Shown piece by piece: positions 16,432 through 24,246 of a stretch of 64,000 nt of DNA. Location of the stretch: the IMG/VR virus record IMGVR_UViG_3300034101_005859, positions 1-64,000 of that record. One strand, written 5' to 3'. A model generated the notes under the pieces. That model was given only the letters and a program-made list of their open reading frames with translations, had not been told where the DNA came from and made no database searches. A program made the position numbers and the translations under genes. Numbering within the stretch: the stretch's first letter is position 1; each line of letters opens with the position of its first letter. The DNA comes from a virus.

Positions 16432-17124
16432 TCATCTAGGCATTTGTAAATTATTTTCAAAAATAGTTTGTTCTATTTCGGGCCAGTTGAAAATAACTTG
16501 TTCCCAAGGAAGTCTGTTGAGTTTTTTGTCTGGAAGAAGAAGTTTTTTTGTCTCTTCGGGTTTGATTATCTTTGCTTTGATGAATTCAAAACATTTTTCC
16601 AAGTGTTCCATTCCATTTTCGCCGTACAAGTCTTCGTATGTTATTTGGATGGATTTGGATTCCACAACAAGATAAAGTTTTGTCATATTCTCAATTTTTT
16701 GAACATAGTTCAAAAAATTTTCTTTATCTATAATTACATTTTTTGCATAATCTATTTGTTCTTTTACTTGTTCTGGAAACCATATTTTTGTTTGTTTTGC
16801 TGTCAAAAAACTGAGTGCTGTGTTGACAATATTTTTTCTGTAGATGAAAATTGTTGGAAATTTTTTGAGCAATATTACATTTTGATTAAATTCCAAATGG
16901 TCACGCTCATGTTTGAATCCTTGGCACAATGACATTATTGATTTTAATGTATCATCCATTCCGTTTTCAATGAAAGATTCCAGATAAACACCTTTGTGAT
17001 AACCTCTGCTGAATGGCTCGTACATGGTTTTGATGTCATTTGTGTTAAGTATTTTTGTCAATTGTGTTGATCCACACCTTGCATGAGCAAATATCATAAA
17101 TGGATTTTTTGGAAATTTTATCAT
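16432..17124 (-). CDS. Sulfotransferase-family protein
   Basis: 230 residues from ATG 17124, overlapping region with the upstream stop (TGAAAATG). MIFAHARCGSTQLTKILN is a clear 5'-phosphosulfate loop and TIFIYRKNIVNTALSFL the 3'-phosphate binding segment. The spacing is as in bacterial Stf0-type sulfotransferases. With the gene at 14600-15211 this makes two sulfotransferase-like genes within 2.5 kb. It may modify a surface glycan of phage or host. No signal peptide, so cytoplasmic. Confidence 0.72.
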   Translation of the reverse strand: MIKFPKNPFMIFAHARCGSTQLTKILNTNDIKTMYEPFSRGYHKGVYLESFIENGMDDTLKSIMSLCQGFKHERDHLEFNQNVILLKKFPTIFIYRKNIVNTALSFLTAKQTKIWFPEQVKEQIDYAKNVIIDKENFLNYVQKIENMTKLYLVVESKSIQITYEDLYGENGMEHLEKCFEFIKAKIIKPEETKKLLLPDKKLNRLPWEQVIFNWPEIEQTIFENNLQMPR

Positions 17125-17126
17125 TT

Positions 17127-17867
17127 TCAATTCTTTGATGGTTGCAAGATATATTCTTTGTCGTATATTCCTTGTTGGCTATTTCTGTCTATGATGGGTA
17201 ATTGTGGAATTTGAGGTGAATATTTTTGTGGTACTATATCATTATCGGCATAAATTACTGAAACCCATCCTTCAAATCTTTTATTGAATTCAGCCATTGT
17301 CCAAGTTCTTATTGCCAATGATCTATCTGAGTTATTGAAGTATTTTACAATTCCTTTTTTCTCATCGTAATGAACCATAACCATTGCATGACCGGGGACG
17401 CAGAACATACATCCTCTTCTTTCTTGCACGACTGACTTTTTAATTAAATTTCTTTCACTTGTATCATATGTCATTTGGTATTTTACGCCACGCTCTTTCA
17501 TTTTCCGTGAATAACTTGCTGGTCCAGCGTAGCTTTTACATTCTGGGTCGTCTGTGAGGTTGATTAGTTTTGGTTCTTCTGCGTATCTTCCCAGTGCTTC
17601 TGTTGATGCCCATACGCATTGAATTCCTGTTCTGTTGAATACTCGATCTCTCATTGGTATGGGAACCATGAGGTCAGAAAGATCTTCGTCAATAGCGCCG
17701 TCATAGGCGACTATTGGATTTGTATCGACAGCAAGGTAAACGCTTGGGAATTGTTTGATGCTTGGTTTTTGAGGGAATGTTCTTTCTTCAAATGGAATTG
17801 GTGGTTTTTCAGCCAAGACCATGAAGTTGGTGGCAAAAAATAACATCAAACAAAAGAATCTTGCCAT
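17127..17867 (-). CDS. Secreted papain-fold cysteine peptidase-like protein
   Basis: 246 residues from ATG 17867 (TGAGGA upstream). The first 19 residues are a signal peptide (RFFCLMLFFATNFMVLA). The Gln/Cys/His/Asn set of papain-like enzymes is visible: Q83-C84-W86 in GIQCVWASTEALGRY, H160 in PGHAMVMVHYD, and N178 in YFNNSD. A close C39-like arrangement is likely. A second Cys pair (CMFC) near 153-156 may form a disulfide. Predicted to act outside the cytoplasm. Its stop is followed within 3 bases by the sulfotransferase start, so the two are coupled. Confidence 0.68.
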   Translation of the reverse strand: MARFFCLMLFFATNFMVLAEKPPIPFEERTFPQKPSIKQFPSVYLAVDTNPIVAYDGAIDEDLSDLMVPIPMRDRVFNRTGIQCVWASTEALGRYAEEPKLINLTDDPECKSYAGPASYSRKMKERGVKYQMTYDTSERNLIKKSVVQERRGCMFCVPGHAMVMVHYDEKKGIVKYFNNSDRSLAIRTWTMAEFNKRFEGWVSVIYADNDIVPQKYSPQIPQLPIIDRNSQQGIYDKEYILQPSKN

Positions 17868-17890
17868 AAAATCCTCATAGGTTTTGTAAA

Positions 17891-17896
17891 TATATA
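17891..17896 (-). promoter_or_regulatory. TATATA -10-like box
   Basis: TATATA (minus strand, in ACTCTATATATTTACA), 24 bases before ATG 17867 and just downstream of the terminator of the Asp-rich gene, giving the peptidase its own transcript start. Confidence 0.35.
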
Positions 17897-17910
17897 GAGT
17901 CTTTATAAAC

Positions 17911-17942
17911 AAAAAAGGGAGTCCATATTATCATGGACTCCC
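17911..17942 (-). terminator. Rho-independent terminator of the Asp-rich gene
   Basis: GGGAGTCCAT / ATGGACTCCC stem, 6-base loop. On the minus strand it is followed by a T6 run. It lies 25 bases past the stop at 17968. Confidence 0.85.
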
Positions 17943-17967
17943 TTGGAATTATTGTTTTATTTTTTAA

Positions 17968-18339
17968 TCAATAATTATCTTCTTCATCTTCATCTTCGTC
18001 ATCCCAGTCATCATCGTCATCATCGTCATCATCGTCATCGTCATCTTCGTCGTCGTCCCAATCATCGTCATCATCGTCATCATCGTCATCTTCGTCATCA
18101 TCGTCATCTTCGTCGTCGTCCCAATCATCTTCATCGTCTTCATCATCATCTTCGTCTTCGTTGTCATTCCAAATATAGTCTTCATCATCGTCATCATCGT
18201 CACCATCTTCGTCGTCTTCGTCGTCTTCGTCGTCTTCATCTTCATCAAAATCAACTTTGCTGAACAACGATGAAGACCATGATTTTTCAACTTCTTCTAA
18301 GCAATAAAGCATAAAGATTTCTCTTAATTCATCACTCAC
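17968..18339 (-). CDS. Asp/Glu-rich low-complexity protein (GTG start)
   Basis: 123 residues from GTG 18339, with AAGGAG upstream. The first ~30 residues are a normal helix (SDELREIFMLYCLEEVEKSW). The remaining ~90 are almost only Asp and Glu, broken by Trp (DDWDDDEDD units), encoded by GATGAC-type repeats. Extreme acidity suggests a DNA mimic, a chaperone for basic proteins, or a metal-binding tail. No family fits. The repeat also keeps frames open on the other strand, but only this frame has start signals. Confidence 0.7.
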   Translation of the reverse strand: MSDELREIFMLYCLEEVEKSWSSSLFSKVDFDEDEDDEDDEDDEDGDDDDDDEDYIWNDNEDEDDDEDDEDDWDDDEDDDDDEDDDDDDDDDDWDDDEDDDDDDDDDDDDDWDDEDEDEEDNY

Positions 18340-18364
18340 GGTTAGGTCTCCTTATATTGAGGTT

Positions 18365-18385
18365 ATCTGTTATATTTTAACAGAT
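18365..18385. promoter_or_regulatory. 21-bp palindrome ATCTGTT-N7-AACAGAT (operator/promoter candidate)
   Basis: Perfect 7-bp arms around ATATTTT between the divergent Asp-rich and lipoprotein genes. It has the same design as 10154-10174, with a compensating change in both arms (C to T, G to A), which suggests selection for the palindrome. Confidence 0.5.
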
Positions 18386-18425
18386 TTATGAAATATTGCG
18401 ATACTAACTATCATAGGAGAAGACT

Positions 18426-18863
18426 ATGAAAAAATTAGTATTGTTTTTGAGTTTTTTTGTTTGCGGCTGCTCTGTAGCTCCATTCCTAGTTGGTCCTATT
18501 ATAACTGGGGTTGTAATGTGGAAACAAGGAGAGGCTAAAAAATATTACAACGAAGATTTGATGATCATTTACAGGGCTACAAAAAATTCCCTTAAAGAAC
18601 TGGACCATCAAATTCATAGTGACGAAAAGACTAAGGATGGTTATTTTTTGACTGCTGGTGAAAAAAATAAATTCAAGATAACAATAAGACAAGTTAAACT
18701 TAAAATTGTTGAAGTGTCTGTTCGCATCAATTTGATGGGCGACAAGCCATATGCTGAACTTTTATACACAAAAATTGATGCGAACACAAACACGATTTTT
18801 TATAATGATAAAGGACAACCTGTTAAAAACACATATAATGTTATACTAACAGACCTTCCTTGA
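18426..18863 (+). CDS. DUF3568-like lipoprotein
   Basis: 145 residues with a lipoprotein signal: MKKLVLFLSFFVCGCS, lipobox around Cys15. The mature part fits the DUF3568 family: GQ/GEAKKYYNEDL near the N-terminus, a strand-rich middle, and VSVRINLMGDKPYAELLYTKID near the end. Family function is unknown. TAGGAG precedes the ATG. A phage-made outer- or inner-membrane lipoprotein could block superinfection or serve in lysis, but neither is shown. The last 18 bases overlap the convergent M4-like gene. Confidence 0.75.
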   Translation: MKKLVLFLSFFVCGCSVAPFLVGPIITGVVMWKQGEAKKYYNEDLMIIYRATKNSLKELDHQIHSDEKTKDGYFLTAGEKNKFKITIRQVKLKIVEVSVRINLMGDKPYAELLYTKIDANTNTIFYNDKGQPVKNTYNVILTDLP

Positions 18864-20558
18864 AGTTTTATTGCCGACTCTTATACTTGTTGTTTTGCAT
18901 GTTGATGATGTTGTATAACATCCAGTTTTAGGTGGTGCTGGAGGCGTAGGGCTGGTGCAATCACATGATTTAGGCAAACAGTTTTGATTTCGGCATTTAA
19001 TACAACCAGCGTTGTTTTTAGGCTTCCAAGGTTTTTGATACTCGGGTGATCCGGGTATGCAATAATTAGGTTTATTACATCCGCATGCAGCAATCTTTGT
19101 TCTTTGAAGTTTTCCATCAACAAGTTCAAATTGTGCTTTGTCACTTTCGCCTAGCCAATTTTTCTTATCGATTAGGTTAAGACAGTTTGTTGCGCTCTGT
19201 AATATTTCTGCTTCAGTAGATTCTATTGCTTCTTGAAGTATCATGTTTTCATCGAAGTAATATGATGATTTTGCCGCAACCTCTATTTCTGCTGAGAACA
19301 ATGGGTTCATAGCCAAAGAGGCTACACCAACAGAATCAGAAAGTTTTATTGTTTTACTTGATCCTACATGTAAAGCTTTGATTGTCCCGTGGTCTTGGTA
19401 TTCAAAATCCTGATCAATATTCTTAATGACATCGTCATAAGTTAATTTACTAAGCATTTTGATTGGAGATTCATACATCTTCCATTCAACAAATATTGAC
19501 ATGAAAAGATTTTGGAATCTTCCTCCTGCTTTTTTATCTGCAATTATAATTTCTTGACACACTGATCTAAAAAACTTGTTATTTGCTGATGCGCTGCTTA
19601 CAGCAACAAGTAAATAAACTGACATAGTATCTCTTGCTTTCACCAAAGCAGCTTTGGGTGCGAGTTTATCTACTAAAATGTATGAATTTGCAACTTGTAC
19701 GAGAATATACCAAAACATGCTTGAGAAAACCCGACTGAAGCTATGAGGCTCATTGATAATTTGATCATCTCTTCCATCACTAGGGAGACTTGATGGGCTA
19801 ACATATTGGAATTTTTGTGAAATGTCACGAAGGCAATTATTCAATTCGCCGCTTGTTCCTTTTGTTAAACCATATAGTCCTATTCCCATGTCTGCCGCAA
19901 GTCTTGTTAAGACGCTTGATTTTGTCAGGTCTGTAGTTTCTTTTGTAGCCGCATCGATTAATGCTTCATATTGAAGGTTGTTGAGCATGGCTACCATATC
20001 GCCAAATGCTTCATGAAATGCCCAAATCTCATCTGAAACCAAGTTCCAAAGATCAGGTCTTAGAATATCGAGGAGAGCATGACCAAATTCGTGTGAAACT
20101 ACAGTTCTTGAGTCGCATGCAAATACTGTTTTTTTTCTTAATTTGTCTGTGAAGTAAAAGAACTTCAAAGCTTTTCTGTCATAAAAGGCATTGATGTCAG
20201 TTCCTGCTCTGGATACGAGAGAAATATTTGATGTAGCTGCCCATTTTACAATTTTCTTGGGGGATTTTGCCATCATGTAAACAAGTGCTTCATTCACGAT
20301 TTGCTTTAGACCAGCAGCTTGCTGTTGTGATGTTCCAAGAGCATATCCTCCACCAGATTCTCCTTGAGAAGTCATTGGTAAAGCCGTTGATATTGGCATT
20401 AATTTTTCGATTACGAGAGATGGTGCTGAAGCGTCGATTAAGTATGTTTTGTTGAGATTATTTTTTGTTGTTGGAATTGCTTGAGAATCAACAAGTGGAT
20501 CGTTCTCAAAAATGAATCTAGTGTTTTGTCTAAACCAATTCAGTATTCCTTGCAACAT
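18846..20558 (-). CDS. M4-like (thermolysin-type) zinc metallopeptidase with Cys-rich tail
   Basis: 570 residues. The zinc helix VVSHEFGHALLD gives H156, E157 and H160. The second helix AFHEAFGDMVAML gives E183 as the likely third ligand, as in gluzincins of the M4 type. No signal peptide is seen at the N-terminus (MLQGILNWFRQNTRF). After residue ~470 there is a Cys-rich module (CGCNKPNYC, CIKCRNQNC, CDC) and a Pro linker (TPPAPPKTG). AAGGAG precedes ATG 20558. A metallopeptidase of this type is unusual in a T4-like phage. It may be released at lysis or carried in the virion (inference). Confidence 0.75.
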   Translation of the reverse strand: MLQGILNWFRQNTRFIFENDPLVDSQAIPTTKNNLNKTYLIDASAPSLVIEKLMPISTALPMTSQGESGGGYALGTSQQQAAGLKQIVNEALVYMMAKSPKKIVKWAATSNISLVSRAGTDINAFYDRKALKFFYFTDKLRKKTVFACDSRTVVSHEFGHALLDILRPDLWNLVSDEIWAFHEAFGDMVAMLNNLQYEALIDAATKETTDLTKSSVLTRLAADMGIGLYGLTKGTSGELNNCLRDISQKFQYVSPSSLPSDGRDDQIINEPHSFSRVFSSMFWYILVQVANSYILVDKLAPKAALVKARDTMSVYLLVAVSSASANNKFFRSVCQEIIIADKKAGGRFQNLFMSIFVEWKMYESPIKMLSKLTYDDVIKNIDQDFEYQDHGTIKALHVGSSKTIKLSDSVGVASLAMNPLFSAEIEVAAKSSYYFDENMILQEAIESTEAEILQSATNCLNLIDKKNWLGESDKAQFELVDGKLQRTKIAACGCNKPNYCIPGSPEYQKPWKPKNNAGCIKCRNQNCLPKSCDCTSPTPPAPPKTGCYTTSSTCKTTSIRVGNKTSRKVC

Positions 20559-20590
20559 GTTGCTCCTTTGAGTTAGTTATTCACGACATG

Positions 20591-20600
20591 AATATATAGT
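20591..20600. promoter_or_regulatory. ACTATATATT box between divergent genes
   Basis: ACTATATATT on the minus strand (AATATATAGT on plus), about 33 bases before the M4-like start and 17 bases before the plus-strand start at 20618. Identical to the 10-mer at 30098-30107. Confidence 0.35.
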
Positions 20601-20617
20601 GATCAGAGGTGGCAAAG

Positions 20618-21139
20618 ATGAATCGTGAGCAAATGATTCGTGAGGCAAGAACAATTGAGGCTATGCGCCGAGGATATATGGGAATGGAGGGCAAAATCTC
20701 TGTAATTGCCAAGCGTCTAGGCCAACCTATAATTCAACAAGGTAGTCGATCATTTGAACAGACATTTCTGAGCGATCCTTTTGCCTTAGAAAAAGACGAT
20801 GAAATGCCTACTATAGGAGAGAACGATCACAGTTATGAGATAGGTTTGCATTATGATGGTTTGTCCCGTGGTATAAATCTTTCAGTTTATGTGCATTTTC
20901 ATCATCGTGAAATAATTTGCGAATTTAATGGTCAAAAGGTTTATTGGGAAATAGGTGGCGAGTTAGAATCTTATGTGCCTCACGAGTCTTGGGAAAATCA
21001 GTTGGAAAAAATTTATGATAACGCCAAGAAAGTAGAAAGATTACAGAGACCTCAAGAAAGAAAGAAGTTGGTAGAAGCTGCCAACAAGAAAAGGCAAGAA
21101 TTGCTTAATGAGTTCAAACAAAAGTGGGGCCTAACATAG
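20618..21139 (+). CDS. Hypothetical protein
   Basis: 173 residues from ATG 20618 (AGAGG 8 bases upstream; a GTG at 20609 is in frame but too close to the site). Helical ends (MNREQMIREARTIEAMRRGY and KKLVEAANKKRQELLNEFKQ) flank a beta-rich centre with HFHHREIICEFNGQKVYW. No family was recognised. It is the first of four plus-strand genes that run to 22315. Confidence 0.6.
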   Translation: MNREQMIREARTIEAMRRGYMGMEGKISVIAKRLGQPIIQQGSRSFEQTFLSDPFALEKDDEMPTIGENDHSYEIGLHYDGLSRGINLSVYVHFHHREIICEFNGQKVYWEIGGELESYVPHESWENQLEKIYDNAKKVERLQRPQERKKLVEAANKKRQELLNEFKQKWGLT

Positions 21140-21148
21140 GGGTGTCGT

Positions 21149-21511
21149 ATGAGCGAAGAATTGCGTGACATCATTCTCAATGGATTTTTGGTTTATCCAA
21201 GCAATGGTAAATTTATTGTTAAAAAAGAAGCCGTTCCAGAAAGCAACTTCACAATCGAGGCAAAAGAATGTGACAGTTATGGACAAGCAATTGAGTTTGC
21301 GATAGAAATGTTGAAAAAACCAAGGATTTTGAAATGGTCTGGTGTGGTTAGATACAATAGGGGTTTGGGCATTGAATATAAAAACCTTAGTTTTATTGAA
21401 TCAGAAAACTACGAACAAGCATGTGAAGTTGCCAAATTACAAGTTGAAGATTTTTTCAAGAATCAAAAAGTAATTATTTCTGAAATAAAAGTGAGATTAA
21501 AGAGTAAATAG
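21149..21511 (+). CDS. Hypothetical protein
   Basis: 120 residues, alpha/beta, ending in a basic strand (VIISEIKVRLKSK). It contains two similar helix-forming stretches, YGQAIEFAIEMLKK and YEQACEVAKLQVEDF, suggesting an internal repeat of two small alpha-beta units. No family recognised. It starts 9 bases after the previous stop. Confidence 0.6.
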   Translation: MSEELRDIILNGFLVYPSNGKFIVKKEAVPESNFTIEAKECDSYGQAIEFAIEMLKKPRILKWSGVVRYNRGLGIEYKNLSFIESENYEQACEVAKLQVEDFFKNQKVIISEIKVRLKSK

Positions 21512-21542
21512 TATAGCTAATTCCTTAAAAAAAGGGGTGATT

Positions 21543-22100
21543 ATGGACGATGTGAAAATCGAAAAGTGGACTCTTGAAGACGGTCGCAGGGCTGAACGCA
21601 GAGTTACTGAAATCAAAAACTCCAACGGAGAATGCGAAAAAGTTGTTGAATTATTGGTTGAAGACGAACGCCCTTTGAAACTACAACAAAGGGTCGTTGA
21701 AAAATGCAAACCCATGCTTTATGAACGAAAACTAGAAACAATCGACCCTAATACTGGAAATGTTGTTGAGCAAAAGATCGAATCTTTGGAATCAAAGGTT
21801 CCGATGCAAGTTGTTGAACACATTGCAGCATCATCCAATCCTCAATCTGATCTAGGCGAAAACAAGCCTGTTACCAAGCAGGAGATGATTGATGCAATAG
21901 TTGCAGCTATCAAAGCAAACCGTGAGTTGTCTTTGGCTTCTCATGCTGAGAAGAAGTGTGTGAAAGCTCAAGGACTAGCAGAAGAGTTCCAGAAATTGCA
22001 AATTCCTCAAAAAGATGGTATGTCAATGATGGATAAGATTCTTTTGGTGGTTATTGCATCACAAGTTGTTGGTCTTGGATACATCCTTTTCTTTATGTGA
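21543..22100 (+). CDS. Hypothetical C-terminally anchored membrane protein
   Basis: 185 residues from ATG 21543 (AGGGGTG upstream). The soluble part is charged and rich in Glu/Lys. The last 20 residues (ILLVVIASQVVGLGYILFFM) form one transmembrane helix, so it is a tail-anchored protein with most of its mass in the cytoplasm. No family recognised. Confidence 0.6.
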   Translation: MDDVKIEKWTLEDGRRAERRVTEIKNSNGECEKVVELLVEDERPLKLQQRVVEKCKPMLYERKLETIDPNTGNVVEQKIESLESKVPMQVVEHIAASSNPQSDLGENKPVTKQEMIDAIVAAIKANRELSLASHAEKKCVKAQGLAEEFQKLQIPQKDGMSMMDKILLVVIASQVVGLGYILFFM

Positions 22101-22111
22101 TATGAGGTAAT

Positions 22112-22315
22112 ATGACCAGCAACGGCTGGCGTTCACTACTTAATAATGAATGGGCAGATTGTGTGCTTCACAATCTGCCTTTTTTTGTCAAAGAAAAAAT
22201 AATTAAAAAACCACAGACAATAAGCATAAGTGGCTATCAAGAATCAGCAGCCACTTGGAATTGGTATGATTTTCAAGAAAAAATGTCAAGGGTCAAGAAT
22301 GTCAGAATCGGTTAA
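22112..22315 (+). CDS. Small hypothetical protein
   Basis: 67 residues, start with GAGGTAAT upstream. Aromatic-rich (NGWRSLLNNEWADC, WNWYDFQEKM). The C-terminal 30 bases overlap the convergent gene ending at 22286. No family recognised. A bacteriocin-like or host-takeover peptide cannot be excluded. Confidence 0.5.
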   Translation: MTSNGWRSLLNNEWADCVLHNLPFFVKEKIIKKPQTISISGYQESAATWNWYDFQEKMSRVKNVRIG

Positions 22316-23290
22316 AATATACGGCATTTCTGTTACTGTGACAGGAGTTGTTGCTGCTCCAGAATAGGTGTAAAGAGTTCTCTTTCCGAGCATGCCTGCT
22401 GTAGCGCCTGTTGCGTATATGATTTGCTTGGTAATTCTGCCTGATCCGTCAAGAGTATTAACTGCAAATGTGAATGATTCGCATCTTCCTTTTAGATGTT
22501 CATAATCTTTCAAAAGATTTGTGTAGTCAATGTTTAGATCGTTGAGAAGATTGTATTCATCTTCTGTGAAGAATTCTGCAAAAGTACCTGCAACTGTAAC
22601 ATTTACTGGAATAGTAAATGTATTTGGTCCTGTAGAAGTAACAGTTTGCAGACCATTTAGAGAGGGTGTGCTATTGCTGTTGGCAATATAAATTGAGTCC
22701 CCGTTTGAAAGTCCATGTCCTGTACAAGTGCATTGAGTTGGATTGTTAACGGTATTTGCAGTAATTATTTTTCCCAACCTGATAAGCGTGTTGTTCGCTG
22801 TATCGGTCAAAAATCTATTAGCAATTGTGTCTTTGTCGAAATAAGAAGGAATGTCTGCAATTCCAATTTTCTTATTGAATCTTAGTTCGATTTCAGCACT
22901 TGTATTGGAAATGTAAGTTCTAAATGAAGAAGTAGGCCTTTTTTGTCTAATTGCAATTTGTGATGAGTTGTAAACGCTTGCTATGTACCAAGATGAAAAA
23001 TTGGAATTTGAGTTAAGTATTCCAACTATTTCGTAAGATGTCGTTGTTGCTGCATTTACACCAGCAATGTTTACACTAAATGAAGACCAATTCTTATAAG
23101 ATGGATCGAAGGCATAATTAAATGTCAATACACTATTTACTGAAAGGTTGAAAGGTCCACTATTCCAACAGATAAAGAATTCGCCTATATTTTTATTGGC
23201 TGGAACCTTAAAAGTAAGTTTATAACTTGATGAATCGCCTACTGTATAGTAGCCGTAATAATCACTAAAAGGGTTCAAATAAAAAGACAT
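22286..23290 (-). CDS. Probable virion fibre/structural protein with FCCH-like domain
   Basis: 334 residues, Ser/Thr/Asn/Tyr-rich and beta-like. Residues ~175-225 carry the pattern CTGHGLSNGDSIYIANS with a following LNGLQTVTSTGPNTFTI, a small domain common in phage tail and adhesin-like proteins. The same pattern is present in the 1150-residue baseplate protein at 51431-54883. GGGGAA precedes ATG 23290. A tail or fibre component is the likeliest role. Confidence 0.6.
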   Translation of the reverse strand: MSFYLNPFSDYYGYYTVGDSSSYKLTFKVPANKNIGEFFICWNSGPFNLSVNSVLTFNYAFDPSYKNWSSFSVNIAGVNAATTTSYEIVGILNSNSNFSSWYIASVYNSSQIAIRQKRPTSSFRTYISNTSAEIELRFNKKIGIADIPSYFDKDTIANRFLTDTANNTLIRLGKIITANTVNNPTQCTCTGHGLSNGDSIYIANSNSTPSLNGLQTVTSTGPNTFTIPVNVTVAGTFAEFFTEDEYNLLNDLNIDYTNLLKDYEHLKGRCESFTFAVNTLDGSGRITKQIIYATGATAGMLGKRTLYTYSGAATTPVTVTEMPYILTDSDILDP

Positions 23291-23368
23291 TTTTCTTTCC
23301 CCACTATCATTAAAGACAGATTTCTAAAAAATTAAATGATTTGAATTGAAAATCAAACCACGAAAAAA

Positions 23369-23396
23369 AAGACACTACTTTATTTAGTAGTGTCTT
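23369..23396 (-). terminator. Rho-independent terminator
   Basis: AAGACACTACT / AGTAGTGTCTT stem with 6-base loop. On the minus strand a run of T follows. It terminates the gene ending at 23421 and insulates the structural gene at 22286-23290. Confidence 0.85.
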
Positions 23397-23420
23397 GAAG
23401 ACATTTATTCAGAATTTGCT

Positions 23421-23723
23421 TCAAATTCCACTTTCGATAAGATCAATAAGTGGTTTTCGGACAAGAGTTGATTTAATTTGACCTTTGTTTCTAAGTGGAT
23501 TATCTTGTCTCAAGTTATTTGTCTTGGCAATTTTTGATCTTGTAAAGGTTTTTACGGGAGCATACTTAGCTGGTCTAATTTTACTTCCTTCACGAAGTTC
23601 ATAACCTGTGATGGAATTCTTGTCTTGTGTTGTTACCAAAATAGTTCTGCGAACAGGATGGCTATGGTTGCCTTTGTACCAAAAACGAGCAACAGGCAAA
23701 TCAGAAACAATATTATACTTCAT
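23421..23723 (-). CDS. Small basic protein
   Basis: 100 residues, strongly basic. Pattern VRRTILVTTQDKNSITGYELREG suggests a small beta-barrel, followed by Lys/Arg-rich stretches (TFTRSKIAKTNNLRQDNPLRNKG). Nucleic-acid binding is plausible. GAGGG precedes the ATG. It has its own terminator. No family recognised. Confidence 0.55.
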   Translation of the reverse strand: MKYNIVSDLPVARFWYKGNHSHPVRRTILVTTQDKNSITGYELREGSKIRPAKYAPVKTFTRSKIAKTNNLRQDNPLRNKGQIKSTLVRKPLIDLIESGI

Positions 23724-23817
23724 GTTTATTCCCTCTTAGTTCCGCACTCTCATGAAGTGACGGATTTATGAAGAATTCATCCATTAAATTGTATAGAGCG
23801 AGAAGATAACAATCAAG

Positions 23818-24246
23818 TTATATCCCACGCAGAATTTGTCTGAATTGATCGACATCTTGACGACTGTGTTCCACCTGTTTTTCCAAAAATATTTCAAGCC
23901 ATTTGCCATCAACTCCACCCAGTTCTTCGGCATGATTGATTCTTTGAGTGTAGTTTTCAACCACTCTTGCCTCCATATCCAGAGCGTATTGAATGATTTC
24001 TTTTGGTTCTGAATACTTGAAGAATTGATTTGAATCATCGGTTGGATGTCCTCCTAATCCAACAATTACATCTGAAAATTCAGTAATATGCTTCATTTCA
24101 CTTGCTGCGTGTTCGATAAGCATTTCTTTGTATTCAACGCTATGCAGTCCAGTTACTTGGCTAGCATGAAAAAGATAGAATTTCAGATGCATCCATTCAT
24201 TTTTAAGGTCATCGTTCAGCAGCTTGATCATTTCATCTTTAGTCAT
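23818..24246 (-). CDS. Ferritin-like diiron protein
   Basis: 142 residues, all alpha. NDDLKNEWMHLKFYLFHA and EHAASEMKHITEF give the Glu and ExxH ligands of a ferritin-like four-helix bundle; LDMEARVVENYTQRI and EKQVEHSRQDVDQF give the second pair. Ferritin-like proteins store iron or protect DNA from oxidation. ATG 24246 overlaps the stop of the M28 peptidase (ATGA), so the two are translated together. Confidence 0.72.
   Translation of the reverse strand: MTKDEMIKLLNDDLKNEWMHLKFYLFHASQVTGLHSVEYKEMLIEHAASEMKHITEFSDVIVGLGGHPTDDSNQFFKYSEPKEIIQYALDMEARVVENYTQRINHAEELGGVDGKWLEIFLEKQVEHSRQDVDQFRQILRGI

Noticed and set aside
17943-18290. Long open frames on both strands in the Asp-rich region (His/Arg-rich on plus, Met/Thr/Lys-rich on minus)
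   Set aside because: They arise because the GATGAC-type repeat lacks stops in several frames. Only the frame from GTG 18339 has a ribosome site and a terminator.
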